Assembly: GCF_022376445.1 (NCBI RefSeq) | Contig: NW_025955048.1 | Location: 62,001 to 126,000, forward strand | Length of the DNA: 64,000 nucleotides | Reading direction: 5' to 3' | Source: Fomitopsis serialis | Taxonomy: Eukaryota > Basidiomycota > Agaricomycetes > Polyporales > Fomitopsidaceae | Part shown: positions 11,880-23,063 of the stretch, one piece after another | Position numbering within the stretch: position 1 is the first letter of the stretch | Layout of the letters: each line of letters starts with the position of its first letter | Made by a program: the position numbers and the translations under genes | Notes under the pieces: generated by a model | Databases searched by the model: none | Told to the model about the DNA's origin: nothing | The model's input: the letters and a program-made list of their open reading frames with translations, nothing else

Positions 11880-12479
11880 GCTGAGGGAGACACGTGATGT
11901 GATGCTGAATGCACACAACACGAAAGCGCGACGCACGACGCCCATAACCAGCTACTGATACCGAATAGCCGATGCGTTGGAAAGCGTCGTCGCTGCCCTA
12001 AATACGTGATCAGATGTGCCCTGTTGTGACCTCGAGTCATTCCGTGGGGTATGTTGCCGCCCTTTTTACACTCTCGTGTTAGTTCGCAATCAGTTCAACT
12101 TCGAGCCTGAGAATACGTGAACTGATGCTTCCAATGCAACTCACTCTCCGCGTCATTAATTGCGAGCGCCCCGTCTTGACTATAGCGCTAGGCTTAGAGT
12201 GCAATGCATTGGTACTCACTGGCAGTAGTAATAGGCCTCCGAGTCGTATTAGTCTCTGTTGCAGACCGTAAAAGCCGACAAGCATCGAGTGATATTGAGT
12301 TCCAAATCTCAAGTTTCAGACTTGCTAGTACTGTACTACTTGCAAGTCCGTTTAGCCGCTGGTATTCCGTGGCCATGGACCATGGTGACTGAGTATGATA
12401 TAATCATGATGTCCGTATGTACTTGTGAGCGGATTTCCAGCATTCCTTGGCACTTCTCCGAACGCGAGGACTAAATGGA

Positions 12480-12514
12480 ATCCCCTCCTCCTCCTCCTCC
12501 TACTCCTCCTCTCT
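12480..12514 (+). repeat. (TCC)n tract
   Basis: Imperfect TCC/CTCC repeats lie within the promoter-like part of the dead tandem unit. The corresponding position in the live unit (about 13487-13500) has lost most of the repeat. Confidence 0.8.
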
Positions 12515-12548
12515 GACTCGGACGTGCCTCCGGATGGGATGATGTGAT

Positions 12549-12577
12549 TGTCACATCAATGTCTGTGACATAACGTG
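12549..12577 (+). promoter_or_regulatory. Inverted-repeat upstream element (copy in dead unit)
   Basis: TGTCACATCAATGTCTGTGACA forms an inverted repeat (TGTCACA and TGTGACA), followed by TAACGTG. It also occurs at 13536-13565 and 54237-54270, and in shorter form upstream of the 2139 start. Confidence 0.45.
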
Positions 12578-12670
12578 ATTGGGCGTCCAACGTTCAACTT
12601 CAACCTCTATTCTCAGAACTTGAACCATTATGCAACACTGTGTCAACTTTTCATTCATACAGCCAATGCC

Positions 12671-12865
12671 ATGACTTCACTCGTGCCATGCGGTCTTGAT
12701 ACACCGTTCACGGTCATGTTCAATATGACATCGGTGCTTGCAACTTGAACGTCAAGGCCTACTGTCTGTCTTCCAACACTGGCAAATCAAACGCACTCCA
12801 CTCGGACTGATTCTTCCATTTCTCATCATGGACGACCTTCAGAAGATGGGCATTCCTCTTGGTAT
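12671..12865 (+). pseudogene. Dead exon 1 of a family gene
   Basis: ATGACTTCACTCGTGCCATG at about 12671 matches the start of the 13721 gene (ATGACTTCACCTACGTCATG), and similarity continues through GACGACCTTCAGAAGATGGG to about 12860. Small deletions break the frame: GTTCTCGTTCAATACGAC has become GTCATGTTCAATATGAC. It stops before the Cys-Tyr-Trp codons. It is the exon-1 part of the upstream tandem unit. Confidence 0.75.
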
Positions 12866-13535
12866 CAATTGACCTTTCCCCGCACTGACAGTACTGAGTA
12901 TACCAGAATTGACCTTCTAACAAACAAATCCGTATCAAGTAACACGCGGCCTAATCCTCAGGCCCAGTATTCAGGCGGAACCATTTGCGGGGCAGGCACG
13001 TGATGTAGCGCTGGATACACACAATGCAAAAGCATGAAGCGGGACACTCACGACCAGCTAATAATATCGAATAGCCGACGTAAAGAGTAACGTCGTTGCT
13101 GCCCCAAACTACGTGATCTGACAGAGCCTTGCGGGGTATGTTGCCACCCTTTTTGTAATGTCGTGTCGTAATTGGATCCTGTCAAGGGCAACTGATATAC
13201 TTCCACTATCGTACATCTTACCCCATAATGAATATTGATTGCGGCTGCCCCCTCACTTTTAGAAAGTAGCGCTTGGCTTAGCGTACAATGCATTGGTACT
13301 CAGCAACAGGCCTCCGAGTGCGGAGTTCCGAGTCCAGACTTGCTACCATGTACTACTTGGCGGATAGTAGTCAGAACAATATTTCCGTCTTGCATACTGC
13401 AAGTCCGTCTAGCTGCTAGTAGTGACTATGGTGATTGTGTATGATCATCGTGATGTCCATATGTGTGAGCGGATTGTCAGCACTCCTCCCCAGCAGGCTC
13501 CGCCGTTCTCGTGCGTCTGGACGGCATAATGTGAC

Positions 13536-13565
13536 AGTCACATCAATGTCTGTGACATAACGTGG
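13536..13565 (+). promoter_or_regulatory. Inverted-repeat upstream element of the 13721 gene
   Basis: GTGACAGTCACATCAATGTC followed by TGTGACATAACGTGG, about 185 bases upstream of the ATG. The inverted repeat and the CACATNNATG spacing match the copies near 2307, 12549 and 54237. Repeated presence upstream of exon-1 sequence suggests an operator or activator site; this is inference. Confidence 0.45.
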
Positions 13566-13720
13566 TTGGGCGTCGGCGTCGTTCAACTCTGGTTCAACTT
13601 GTACCTCATCCTCTTTCCTCAGAGCCATTGAACCTCTTCTACTGTGCACGCTGCACGGCTTCGGCGCACTACCCTACATTTGACTCTACACCGTGCCGAT
13701 TCCCCCATACAGTCGGCGCC

Positions 13721-15737
13721 ATGACTTCACCTACGTCATGCGGTCCTGATACCCCATTCACTGTTCTCGTTCAATACGACGTCGGTGCTTGCAACGCCAA
13801 GGCTTACTGTTTCTCATCAGAGAAATCAAACGCACTGCAATTGATTTTACCATTTCTCATTGATGACCTTCAGAAGATGGGCATTCCTCTTCCGACTCTG
13901 TCAAGCTTGGCCAATTGGTCGCACGGAACAGTTCTGTGCTATTGGGACAGAGAAGCGGCTTTGAGACACGGCGTTAGTATCCCTTCCATGTAGACTTGCA
14001 GGTATGGAGTGTTGAATCACATCTCACTCACTCGATCCGCAGCCGAAGGTCGTGGATACCCTGGACTCCGCTGTGCACTTGGGGCGTCTGTCAGAGTTCA
14101 GCATGTAAGCACTATGATCTTGAACGGCCCGTTGCACAAACTGACTTTATATGTTTCCTTTTTTGTAGCAAAGAGATGAAATTGCTGACTTGGTAAGTCA
14201 TTCTAGGTATCATATAATAGCTTGACTTGACGGCCACTGTACATCAGGACTGAGACGGAGGACGTCGGCGGACTGAATCAAGATCCTGAAATCATGCAAC
14301 CTGTGAACGAAGTAGGATCCTCCAATCGGTCGCGGTCGCGTTCCACGGATAGTGACGACGGAATCCGGGCGACGCGCCCTCGGAACGACCGTTATGATGA
14401 TGGCGAACAATTCGACTCTACTCTACTGCACGATCGCGTCAACATGAAGGCGCCTGCATCTGAATCGACTACTGACCGCCCGAGCGCAGGTAAGCCTCAA
14501 GCATCTACTGGTGACGCTGATCCTCATTCTCTAGTAGGCTCCGTGGCCCTCTCCGCGCCGCCATCTGTTGTCACCTCTGGCAGCAGATTACCGTAAGCAA
14601 TATCCAACGTCTTCCGATGCTGCGATAGGCTCATGTCCGTTTAGGCGGGCTTCGGGGATGGGACCTATGCAAGTAGATGCTCGCCTCTCAAAGGGGCCGA
14701 CTCACCTCAAGCCCATGGACGTACTCTGTTAAAGCCTACCCGGAGCAATGCCCGCAACTGGGAGGAAGAAACCGAATCCGTTGAAGAAGCAGCACCCAAC
14801 GATCTAGGTGTTCAAGAGGTACTTGGAGCCCCGCCCAGGGTGCCGCTGTTTTATCCAGACTCCGAAAGCAGCATCTTTGGGTCCTCTCCTGTGCTCGGGC
14901 CTGAAGCTTCGACCTGTGATGATCTTGGTCCTCAGGCTTTGACCGATGATGCTCTCAGCCGAATCCAACTCAATCGGAATGCTCAGCTGCGTCGTCCTGT
15001 CGAACATCAACTCACCTCGCACAGCGCAGCCGAGGGAACTCAATCTTACTCTGCCGGGAACTCCTTGGACAGTACAGTATCTCCGGCTCGAACTCAGAGC
15101 GACGATGCAACGCTGGCTAGGCTAGGACAGTCTGCGACGGGAACTTATGATGCTATCTCTGGTTCTGTGATCTCGGCGACTGCTACCTCTCAGGCTCTGG
15201 CCTCCGTTCGTTCATACGCCTACCCCGAGTTTGAGAACCTCCGACTGAAACTCGCGGAATCGGAGATCGAGAACAAGAAGATCAACGATGTTCTGGCAGC
15301 GCGTGAGGCCGTCATCAGAGATCTCGAGGAGGAGGGAGCGCAGCGCAGGAGAGACGGTCGAACGCTGACTATGCGGTTGATCGGTGCGTCCCCGATCAAT
15401 TTTTCAGTGGCAGAGTCTTAGAGCTGGGCGGGTAGAGGCTGAGTGGCAGATCGATATATTGCGCGCTGAGGAGGAATGTGAGTACAGTATGCCACAACAT
15501 CCGTCGTGACGCTGACTCTGGTGTGCGTCGCGGTCGCTAGACAGCGCGCGTTGCTTCGGCTACCTCGCTGGCGAATTCCAGAAGGTTGCCCCGGAGAGGC
15601 ACGGTACGTCGAGTCTCACTGTCGCTGGCTTAGTCTTTCGTTGAACGAAAGACTAAGTGGACATAGATGGTACTAACTCGGACTTGTCTGTAGCTCTGAT
15701 AATCCCCATTCTTATCGACAGCTCTCTGGACGACTAA
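13721..15737 (+). CDS. CxW-NLS-coil family protein, chimeric, about 512 aa
   Basis: Exons 13721-13972, 14043-14104, 14169-14192 (24 nt), 14248-14592, 14677-15383, 15436-15477 (42 nt), 15541-15603 (63 nt), 15694-15737. Joined length is 1539 nt and open throughout. Exon 1 reads FTVLVQYDVGACNAKAY and ends at VLCYWDREAALRHG, close to the frameshifted gene at 2139, as are exons 2-4 up to residue about 230 (HDRVN..., ASTGDA...). From LFYPDSESSIFGSSPVLG onward it is nearly identical to the 29091 gene. The basic motif is eroded to NRSRSRSTDSDDGIRATRPR. The intron at 14593-14676 is needed only here and sits at the N/C boundary; it is the least certain junction. The C-terminus holds a coil (LRLKLAESEIENKKINDVLA) and ends LIDSSLDD. 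Function unknown. Confidence 0.72.
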
Positions 15738-16258
15738 GTCTCAGTGAACGGGGAAGGCATGGTTCATCGGAATTCACATACTATATCTCATTCCCTTGGA
15801 CGATATTGTTGTGTCTCTATTCCATGTGTTTGTATCTTGTATATCATTAGCGATCGTAGCCCAGAGCGGATCATGCAGCTGGATCTGCATTTGGCGATCG
15901 GACTGGTCAGAACGTGTCGCCGATGTTAGCTCAGGGCTTGCAAGTACCTCGCGATAATGGGGACGCTGCAATCTCTGTATCATCGCGCTACTCCCTTCAG
16001 TGCAGAATCAAGTCTGAACCGCTCAACCGGATTGACTTGTATTGTGTAAGCTGCCCGACTTCAGTCAATACTTTCATGACGGCGAACGCAAATGATTTCG
16101 AAACACGCAGATACGCACAGGTACATACTTACAGATAAACAGGACGCTGGGAGCCTCACGATTTTGACTCCTTACTCACGCGCCCGGGAGTCATGTCCCC
16201 CACTGCTCCCGGTACCAACAATCACCTCTCCGGTCAGGCGCGACATCTGCAAAAACGC
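14680..16258. repeat. Segmental duplication, copy 1
   Basis: From LFYPDSES (about 14843), and more weakly from about 14700, to 16258 this DNA aligns with 29780-31118 at high identity, introns and the intergenic strip included. It covers the C-terminal half of the 13721 gene and the 3' end of the convergent gene at 16172. Indels in copy 2 remove codons for SIF and about 15 residues after SAGN. Confidence 0.9.
15636..15664 (+). repeat. Perfect intronic hairpin
   Basis: CTTAGTCTTTCGTT-G-AACGAAAGACTAAG inside the last intron (15604-15693): 14-bp arms around one base. The duplicate at about 30500-30528 keeps the inner arms (AGTCTTTCGTT/AACGAAAGACT) but has lost the outer pairs. Confidence 0.9.
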
Positions 16259-17803
16259 GTCCACGAGCGCGGGTACAACGAACGGCGCTTTGCATTCCCG
16301 GCCCACGTCGGCCACGTCCGCCTCCGCAAGTTCGCGCCGCCGCCGCTCGTCCCGGAGCGCACGCTCTGCCGCTTTTCGGGCCTCGTACTCTGCCCTTAGC
16401 TGTGCGCGAAGCTCTGTGAAGCGCAGGTGAGCACAAATGTCATGTTTACACCGGTACGGAGAAACCCGCTCACTGGTAAAATCGTCTTCCACAACTGGAC
16501 CTACAGGTGGCTCGGGCGCGGGACGCGCTCCTAGTCGCTTGAGCTGCGTCTGTAGAGCGATCTCCCGTGCGGATAGGGCGGCGATCTCCCGCCTGACGTC
16601 CCACATCTCGCGTGTTAGGCTGCTCACGTTGCCGTTAGATGTGACGGGTGTTGCACTCGTCGCAAGGCTCAGCGCTGAGGGGATGGCCGGAACAGCCTGA
16701 GATGAGGACGCGTCGGGAAAGGAAAGGTGTTGAAGCGGTCCATGAGCGACATGCCTGGAGAGGAGCGCGTGGGGCTGTTGGCCGACAGTGACGGTCGTCT
16801 CCTCGACTTTGACACTGATGTCGGCTGCTGCATCGCTCCCTGAATGAGATTGCGGGGGTTCGGCATTGCGCAGGGGCGTGTGCTGCAAGGGCGGTCGTGC
16901 TGCAGAAGCCTTCGGGGTGTCTGGGATGTTGACGGGTTGCCTGCCTTCCGTCTTGATCGAGTCAGAGGTTGTGCTTTGCAAACCGAAGCCCGTTTTGAAG
17001 CTCGTCTCAGGGTCACTTGGCTTACTCGATAGTTGCCCGTCGACTTTTGGGTGCTCTGAAAAGCGCGTATCACGATGTCAATAACTTCTGTTTCCCTGCG
17101 ACGCCCAGCGTGGCGAGCCACTCACCCGACCGTGAAGAGACCACGCCGGAAGGACGCGCCATCGGTGAAGCGGCTAGTCTCGCTAGAGTCGTTGACTTCG
17201 GGGCGCTTGGTACCTTTCCATCGGCATACGAACGCGTGGAATAACTATATGACGGCCCTGCGCGAGGAGTGTACCCCGTAGGGTGCCTCACGCCTGGTGC
17301 GGTTATGTATGAAGCTTTACTGAAGGTACCACTATAACGCAATGTCGATGAGGTCCGGTACAACGCAGTGAAATGTCATTGAACTCACTCCATCGACAGC
17401 CCTACCATAGATCTGCCGAAGGGATTACCATCCGATTCTTTTCACAAGAGCCGCTGAGTCCACTTACATGGAGCGGGTGAGTAAGCTTTGTCTGTCAATC
17501 GCCTCAAAGGCAGCGGAGATATACTTCCGCAGGTACTGAAGCACATAACACGGAATACATGATTACCACACTTGCCCAGCGACTGATAATCATGATAGGA
17601 CGCACGCTGCCGTCATCGAGTGGCCAGATGCACTTGATTATGCCTGATTGCCAGGCGCACGCAGAATCCTGAGGCAGAGGTAGCCCGAGAAACGTGAGGT
17701 CACCGTTCACGAATTCGTCCAGATTCAGGGTTGTATCATCCCGGTATTCCTTTATTCGCTGCGTCTTCTCTCCTTTGTAATGCAGGAATACGGTGATCAG
17801 CAT
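16172..17803 (-). CDS. CxW-NLS-coil family protein, about 439 aa
   Basis: Exons 17803-17606, 17535-17468, 17412-17389 (24 nt), 17331-17126, 17055-16474, 16413-16172; joined 1320 nt, open. Exon 1 (MLITVFLHYKGEKTQRIKEY) ends DLTFLGLPLPQ...IIKCIWPLDDGS. Exon 4 is disordered with psi-K-x-E sites (SIKTEGR, ISVKVEETT). The coiled coil holds SLTREMWDVRREIAALSARE and LRAQLRAEYEARKAAERALR, and the tail reads APFVVPALVDA. It is the closest relative of the 59386 gene, sharing WDVRREIAAL, GKVPSAPKST/GKAPSMPKST and PFVVPAL. It has no clear KRPxSP motif. It is convergent with the 13721 gene, 435 bases apart. Nuclear or scaffold function is only inferred. Confidence 0.8.
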
Positions 17804-18535
17804 GGTGATGTGAGTTTGCTAGCAACAGGGCGCTGTCAGATGGGGCGTAATGTCGACATATGACCAAGACTGATTCTGACCTTATGGATATAGCGCCTTA
17901 GTCGTCGGAGAGGATTGCACAGGAGCTTGTGCAGGTAATTGCGACCGAAGGTACTAGTAGAGACCAGGCGATATATGTCGATCTACGGCCCGTTGCCTAG
18001 GGGTCTGGATCTGCTTCGCTGAACGGAAGAATGAGATGAAGAATCGTGAGAGCAGTGAGAACGCTCACTCCCCACACAAGTTCGTGGCCACGCAACGTGG
18101 GCACAACGCGTATCGACGATCGTGACCGTTCCATCTCCACGCATTGTAACCACGTGAATGTGACACTCGCGTTGAACTAGCGCAGTCACTCGGGTACTGA
18201 CGGAAGGGCATCACAGCACTCACAACGATGTCGATAGTGTTGGCATCACTCTGGTAACGAACGATGGGGTGAAACGTGCAAATCGAGGCCACAGGAGGTG
18301 AGTGTCCGATGTTATGCCATGGCACGGTCACGTGCACGAGTCGCCGCCTTGACTCTCAAGTAGAATCGCCAAAGGTGCTTCCATGCAGGGTCCTTGATAG
18401 ACATTCGAGATATGAATTATAGTATGTACCAATCTCACCACAGCGTCCATTGATCCGGACCATCCTCAAGCCGCGCCGCATCGATTCGGATCTGGAACCG
18501 GGATATCCAACGGGCCAGACAGCCCCAGGAGAGAC

Positions 18536-20316
18536 TCAGGACCGAATGCGAATAAGATGCCTCGCATCTGCGCGCAAATCAGCACTCCTCGACAGGAATC
18601 CTCGTCAACGATCCGCTCACCGTGTCGTTCATGAGCCAGCCTCGTTAGCCTTTCCTCAATCAGTTCCGCGCGCCGCGTATGGTCTGTACACGAGACACCG
18701 GACGGTAAGTCCTTTTTAATTGACACCGCGGCGGACAGGGTGACACTCACATCTCAGGAGAGCGCGCAGCTCAGCTATCTCCTCATCACATTCTGGCCGA
18801 TACGTCTGGTAAGTAACTGCGATAGCCCCCCGCTGTGAAGACCCGGCGAAGCAAACGCAGACGTACCCAGGCGCTGCATACGGATCGCCCACTCCGACCT
18901 CTCTCCCTCCTCTCCCCCCTGCTTCACGCTATTGCTCATGGGCTCATTAGATTTCGGAGCGCTCGAAGCATCATTGACGTCGTTTCCCCGTGCAGCGAGC
19001 CGGCCTTGCAGTGTCTTGGTCTCGGACAGGGCGTGAGAAGGGACAGAGCTCCGAGCGGTGGTATCCATCGAGGAAGACACAGAGCCAGAGATAGCAGCAC
19101 CCAAGACGGCGTTCCCTTCTCCAGTCAGAGCCACAGCGTCGGTACCAGCCAGAGTGCTCGACGTAGAATTCAGACGCAGCGACGAAGATGCCATAAGACC
19201 TTTGGGCGTGCCGAAGACGGTCGACGATCCGGACGGCGCAGGTCCCCCCTTTGAGTCGCCAGTCGTGGCGGTCATCTGCGGCACGTCGAAAAGGCGTTCT
19301 GTGTGCAACATTCCCAGTATTTTGAGACCACGGGCTGCACCGCGACCGCGGCCGTTAGTCGAATAGCTGCCGCTTCTAGAACTTCCGGCGACGGGCTTGT
19401 TCTCCTTCTCCGCGAGGCCACCTTGTTCGCCTTGTTGAGTCTGCGCCGAGACACCTGTGGGCGTAGCCAGATAGCCGAGATCCCAAGCTGAACTCTTGAG
19501 ACCAAGCACAGGGGAGGAACCAAAGATGCTCTCGGTGTCGGAGGGGTAGAACAGAGGCGTTGATTTCAATGAGGGGCGTCCACCTTGGGTAGCCAGTTGA
19601 ACACGAGCGTGCGTATCTTCCGGGGCTTTGGGCTCTGGATTATGCGTGGCGGGATCCGTCCGCCGCCGTTTCGGCCCTGAAGGTTCGTCGAGGGTAGGCG
19701 AGGCTGGCCGCTTGGGTAATTGTATTCCTGAGTCCTCCTCAGGTACAGGGGCCTTGAGCGGCAGTCTAGTCGGTCGTCAGCGTAGCTCACGTCATGCGAG
19801 GTCTAGGCAGCCGAGAATTACTCACAGTATTGGAACCAGGTTTGAGAACATGACGGAATCTCTGGAGTGCATTATCAGTGAGCCGGGAGCTTGAGATCTG
19901 CAGTAGAACAACGTACACGTGGTTCGCTCTGTGATATTCTTCGTCCCAAGGTAGCGACTGATACTTGTCCACGGCCGCCGCGAGCACCTTACGTATTGCA
20001 CATGAACTGACGCTACAAACAATATGAGATCGACATCGCTTACCTGTCCTTCAGCCTCGCTGACGGCCCACTCACAAAGCAGCACTGCCGCCCGCGGGGT
20101 ACAGAGTGAAAGTTCAGAATTGACCGTCGCTTTGTTCAATTTGATGCCGTACGCCTTGAAGAACTTCTTTGCCTTTTCCGTGTAGAACGAATCTGCGCAT
20201 TTGTCGACTTTGCGGCGCTGCCAGTATGGGAAGTTCATACCGGAAACCTTGAAATGGACGGAGGCTAAAAGCGCGTAGCCTGAGAGCCTTGGGTGTGCAG
20301 AATCATTAGAAGACAT
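18536..20316 (-). CDS. CxW-NLS-coil family protein, subgroup I, about 479 aa
   Basis: Exons 20316-20044, 19987-19917, 19861-19826 (36 nt), 19765-18867, 18816-18751, 18683-18621 (63 nt), 18567-18536; joined 1440 nt, open. Exon 1 is the longer subgroup-I form (KADSF-type helix, YGIKLNKATVNSELSL, then VLLCEWAVSEAEGQ). Exon 4 carries the bipartite motif LPKRPASP...GPKRRRTDP and then LFYPSDTESIFGSSPVLG, shared with the 13721 and 29091 genes. Gly/Ser-rich stretches follow. The coil exons read DEEIAELRALLR and RRAELIEERLTRLAHERH. The exon-2 acceptor appears to be AAG. It is head-to-head with a decayed copy at about 21.3 kb; the intervening DNA resembles that between the 24943 and 26751 genes. Confidence 0.8.
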
Positions 20317-20879
20317 GTTGAAGACGTGTTAACGAGCGTGTGAATCTTGATAGTAATGTATGGGACGCGAGGCGGGGGCCTAGTGACCGTGCGGCGGCGC
20401 GATGGTGGTGGTTCAGGTTGAGGGACGGGCGTGTGCAGCCAGGGGGAAAGCCGTGGCTGGCAGCCACCACGCGCGGCATCGTCCGCCTGCTAGTGACGCA
20501 CGTGGGTGGCGTCTGCGTGTTTGTCCATCGCGGAACGCATCGCGTTTAGGAGGAACTCGAGGGTCGGAGTATGTACGCACCTCCAAGCCAGATAGCTCAG
20601 TGAGCGTCGTTGTTGTTGTACCGCACCAGAAGGGCCGAGGCGAGTCACTGGCAGCCCCAAGGCAGGCAGCCAATGAGACGCGACTCTTCGGCCCTGCGAG
20701 AAGAAGCGTATGCGCGCGGGCGGGAGGCTCACCGCAGACGTCGCGAAGAGTGCGTATCGACAGCAAGCCACGACCCCAGTGTGGGTGGAAACAAACAAAC
20801 TGGACCGCGTCGACCAACAGTCGGAGGCAATTAGAATGAGCGCTCGCCGCTCTCGGCGGCATCGAGAATCGAGATTTGG

Positions 20880-21250
20880 TGATTGCCGAGTTATTGAACT
20901 ACGGAACTTCAACTCACACACATCACATCCCTTCACCAACTCGCGTCGCCAGCGAGGATTATGATCTAGCATCAGCTCGTTCCGAGTACGAACGCTTGCC
21001 AACTCCTCGACTCGCTGTCCACGACTTTGCCCTCGAGATGGCACTGACGGCGAGGGTAGCTCACGTGACAATCTGCGGATCGCACTAGGCGCAAGACCCG
21101 CTGGGACGACCCCCGCACCGGCCGGTATCTTGTAACTTGGGGCTATCGTTCTTGTTCTCGTTCATATGCGGCAGCCGAGGCCGGGGAAACATATAGAACT
21201 TTAGTAGTGTAGCCTCTTTGATCACTTCCTCGCACCCTTTCTTCTCTGCT
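20880..21250. repeat. Shared bidirectional upstream region, copy 1
   Basis: Blocks such as ACTTGGGGC.ATCGTTCTTGTTCTC, GAACTTTAGTAGTGTAGC and GATCACTTCCT.CGCACC match 25670-26050 in the same order and orientation. Both copies lie between a leftward subgroup-I gene and a rightward exon 1, so they are candidate divergent promoters. Confidence 0.7.
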
Positions 21251-21289
21251 CGATGATCCACTGTGACCGGGTCATTGGGTGAGCGGGCG

Positions 21290-21430
21290 CTCCCAGTTGA
21301 TCGGACTTCCGGCGTCGGGTCCAAGTTTTTGCTGATCTTTATGAACTTACATATATCACGAACTGACATTGATAATAGGACAGCCGTGTTCCATTGGTCG
21401 AGGCAAAGCCTCGTCGGTCAATTGGAGGTA
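21290..21430 (+). pseudogene. Decayed exon 1 of a subgroup-I family gene
   Basis: The frame ending at the GTATGT donor at 21430 reads DIDNRTAVFHWSRQSLVGQL, matching LNRTAARLFVQWKGPMSHAQ at the end of exon 1 in the 26751 gene. Upstream residues (KFLLIFMNLHISRT) fit poorly and the frame is short. The remaining exons were not found. It sits rightward of the shared upstream region, as the 26751 gene does in the second pair. Confidence 0.5.
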
Positions 21431-21434
21431 TGTC

Positions 21435-23060
21435 TTGCAAACTTCCACCGCTGCTGCTCAGATCACAGACGATAACGTTTCACCGTGTATCTGATAGAGC
21501 AGTCACTCCTGGTCACGGGCGAATTCAAGGATAATTGATCCTGTATCGACCACACGCCCTAACATTTAACTCATGGGCCGGTATAAGTCCTTGCCTCCCG
21601 TAGGACCCGACGTTCAGAACCGCGAAACAGTAGAGCGCATCGCGGACTGCAGTAGTAAGTGTTTCGCGTTGTCCCGTAGCATAAGAACCTGGTTCGGAGA
21701 GGGAACTACTCCCCGAATTGTAGTATGAAGGTATTCGCCGAAGTCCATCGCTTCGACTCAAGTGTTCCTAGACACCACATCCTGCCGTGTTTCTGGGCGT
21801 ACTCGCCACGATCGAGCGTGAGTTCGCGCGTCTCGTATGGGACCACACTGGATATGGAGACACCGACAAGAGGCATGGATCGTGGAAGGTGCGTGGCGAG
21901 TCCTCGTTAAGATGCCGCCTCCTTACTCCTGTTACAAGTAAACAAGCGACACAGCAGGTGGCTGGAGTTGGGCTCCACTGGAAGACGACGTAAGGCCCGG
22001 GGCGTGTTGATTTCGACGCGAGTGATGCACGGAGGACGTGAGTAACACGATATGTGACTAAAGCGTGCTGACTTTAGCCCGTTGCATCAAAACTGCATGC
22101 GGAAAGGGATGATCTCCAGACCGACCTGTTATCTCAAACAGTGCAGACTCGAACGACGTCGATAGGCTCTAGGGCTCCCGCACCCAAGTTCGTCTGCCTG
22201 GATCTTCTCCGAAAAGAACTCAGAATATCGAATGCCAGAGACCCAGGAAATCCCCCCTGTCTTACATCACGAAGCGGTCATGTCATACCCTTTCCGCGTC
22301 GCGACATAGGGCACGCCCAGCGCCTCGTCCAAGCTGTGCTCATCGGATAGAGACCATACGGTGCGTGCGATCATTGTCTTTTTTTTTTTGATTCCCTTTA
22401 TTGTACGCGAGGGCCGGGCCCTATGTAGACAGATCTCTAGCTCTACGAGTAAGTACGGAAATGTTCGTTCGGGTTCAGTCTGAGCATGAGCTCTTCGCCA
22501 GAGCGAGAGCTTGAGTGAGTATAGTAGGAGAGTGAAGGGGAGATAGCCTGGTGTCGAGGCGTCAGTAGCAGTAGTAGCGAGTATGTACAGTAGCAGGCGA
22601 GTTCAGTGAGGTCAGGAATAGTTCTACATGTGAGGGAAATGGACTCCCGCCCGGGAGACGACGCGCGTTCGATATGGCTATCGGGCTGGACGAGCGATCT
22701 GGCTCAGAGCGGGACTGGGTGAGGTGCGCAGGGCTGGCGATCATTGTCACTGCGCTGACCGGTACCCTGAAACCCGTGGGCAGTTGAGCGACAGACGGTA
22801 TTTCCAGGCTCTCGGGCTTAAACGTCCCCGCGCCAGCGAGGCACAGCGACGTCTCGGTGTCCGAGAAGCCACACGCGCGCGTAGCTTTCATGAAACAATG
22901 GTTGGATCACACAGAGCCAGCTGCCAGTGCGCCCTATCCAACGCCTAAATACGTGTGAAGATTATACAAATCTACGGAACCATCGTCCCATACATGAAGG
23001 AAGAGATAGTACGTGTTTCCTGACCGTCCCTCAAACACACGACATTGGGCCTCCGCAACG
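21435..23060. other. No confident gene
   Basis: Frames here are short. The longest, 22891-22562 on the minus strand (Ser/Pro/Thr-rich, 109 residues), has disordered composition like family exon 4 but no NLS or coil. A T10 tract lies near 22380. Confidence 0.4.
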
Positions 23061-23063
23061 ATG

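Larger units (their letters stand above)
11880..12870 (+). repeat. Upstream copy of a tandem duplication (dead unit)
   Basis: This segment aligns in the same orientation with 12990-13870. Matching blocks include CACGTGATGT, ACCAGCTA..GATA.CGAATAGCCGA, the GGGGTATGTTGCC block, and TGTCACATCAATGTCTGTGACATAACGTG. The unit runs from upstream DNA into exon 1 of a family gene. Confidence 0.7.

Noticed and set aside
20413..21071. Overlapping minus-strand frames of 149 and 193 codons
   Set aside because: No domains, no paralogous exon pattern, and arginine/serine-rich composition typical of chance frames in GC-rich DNA.
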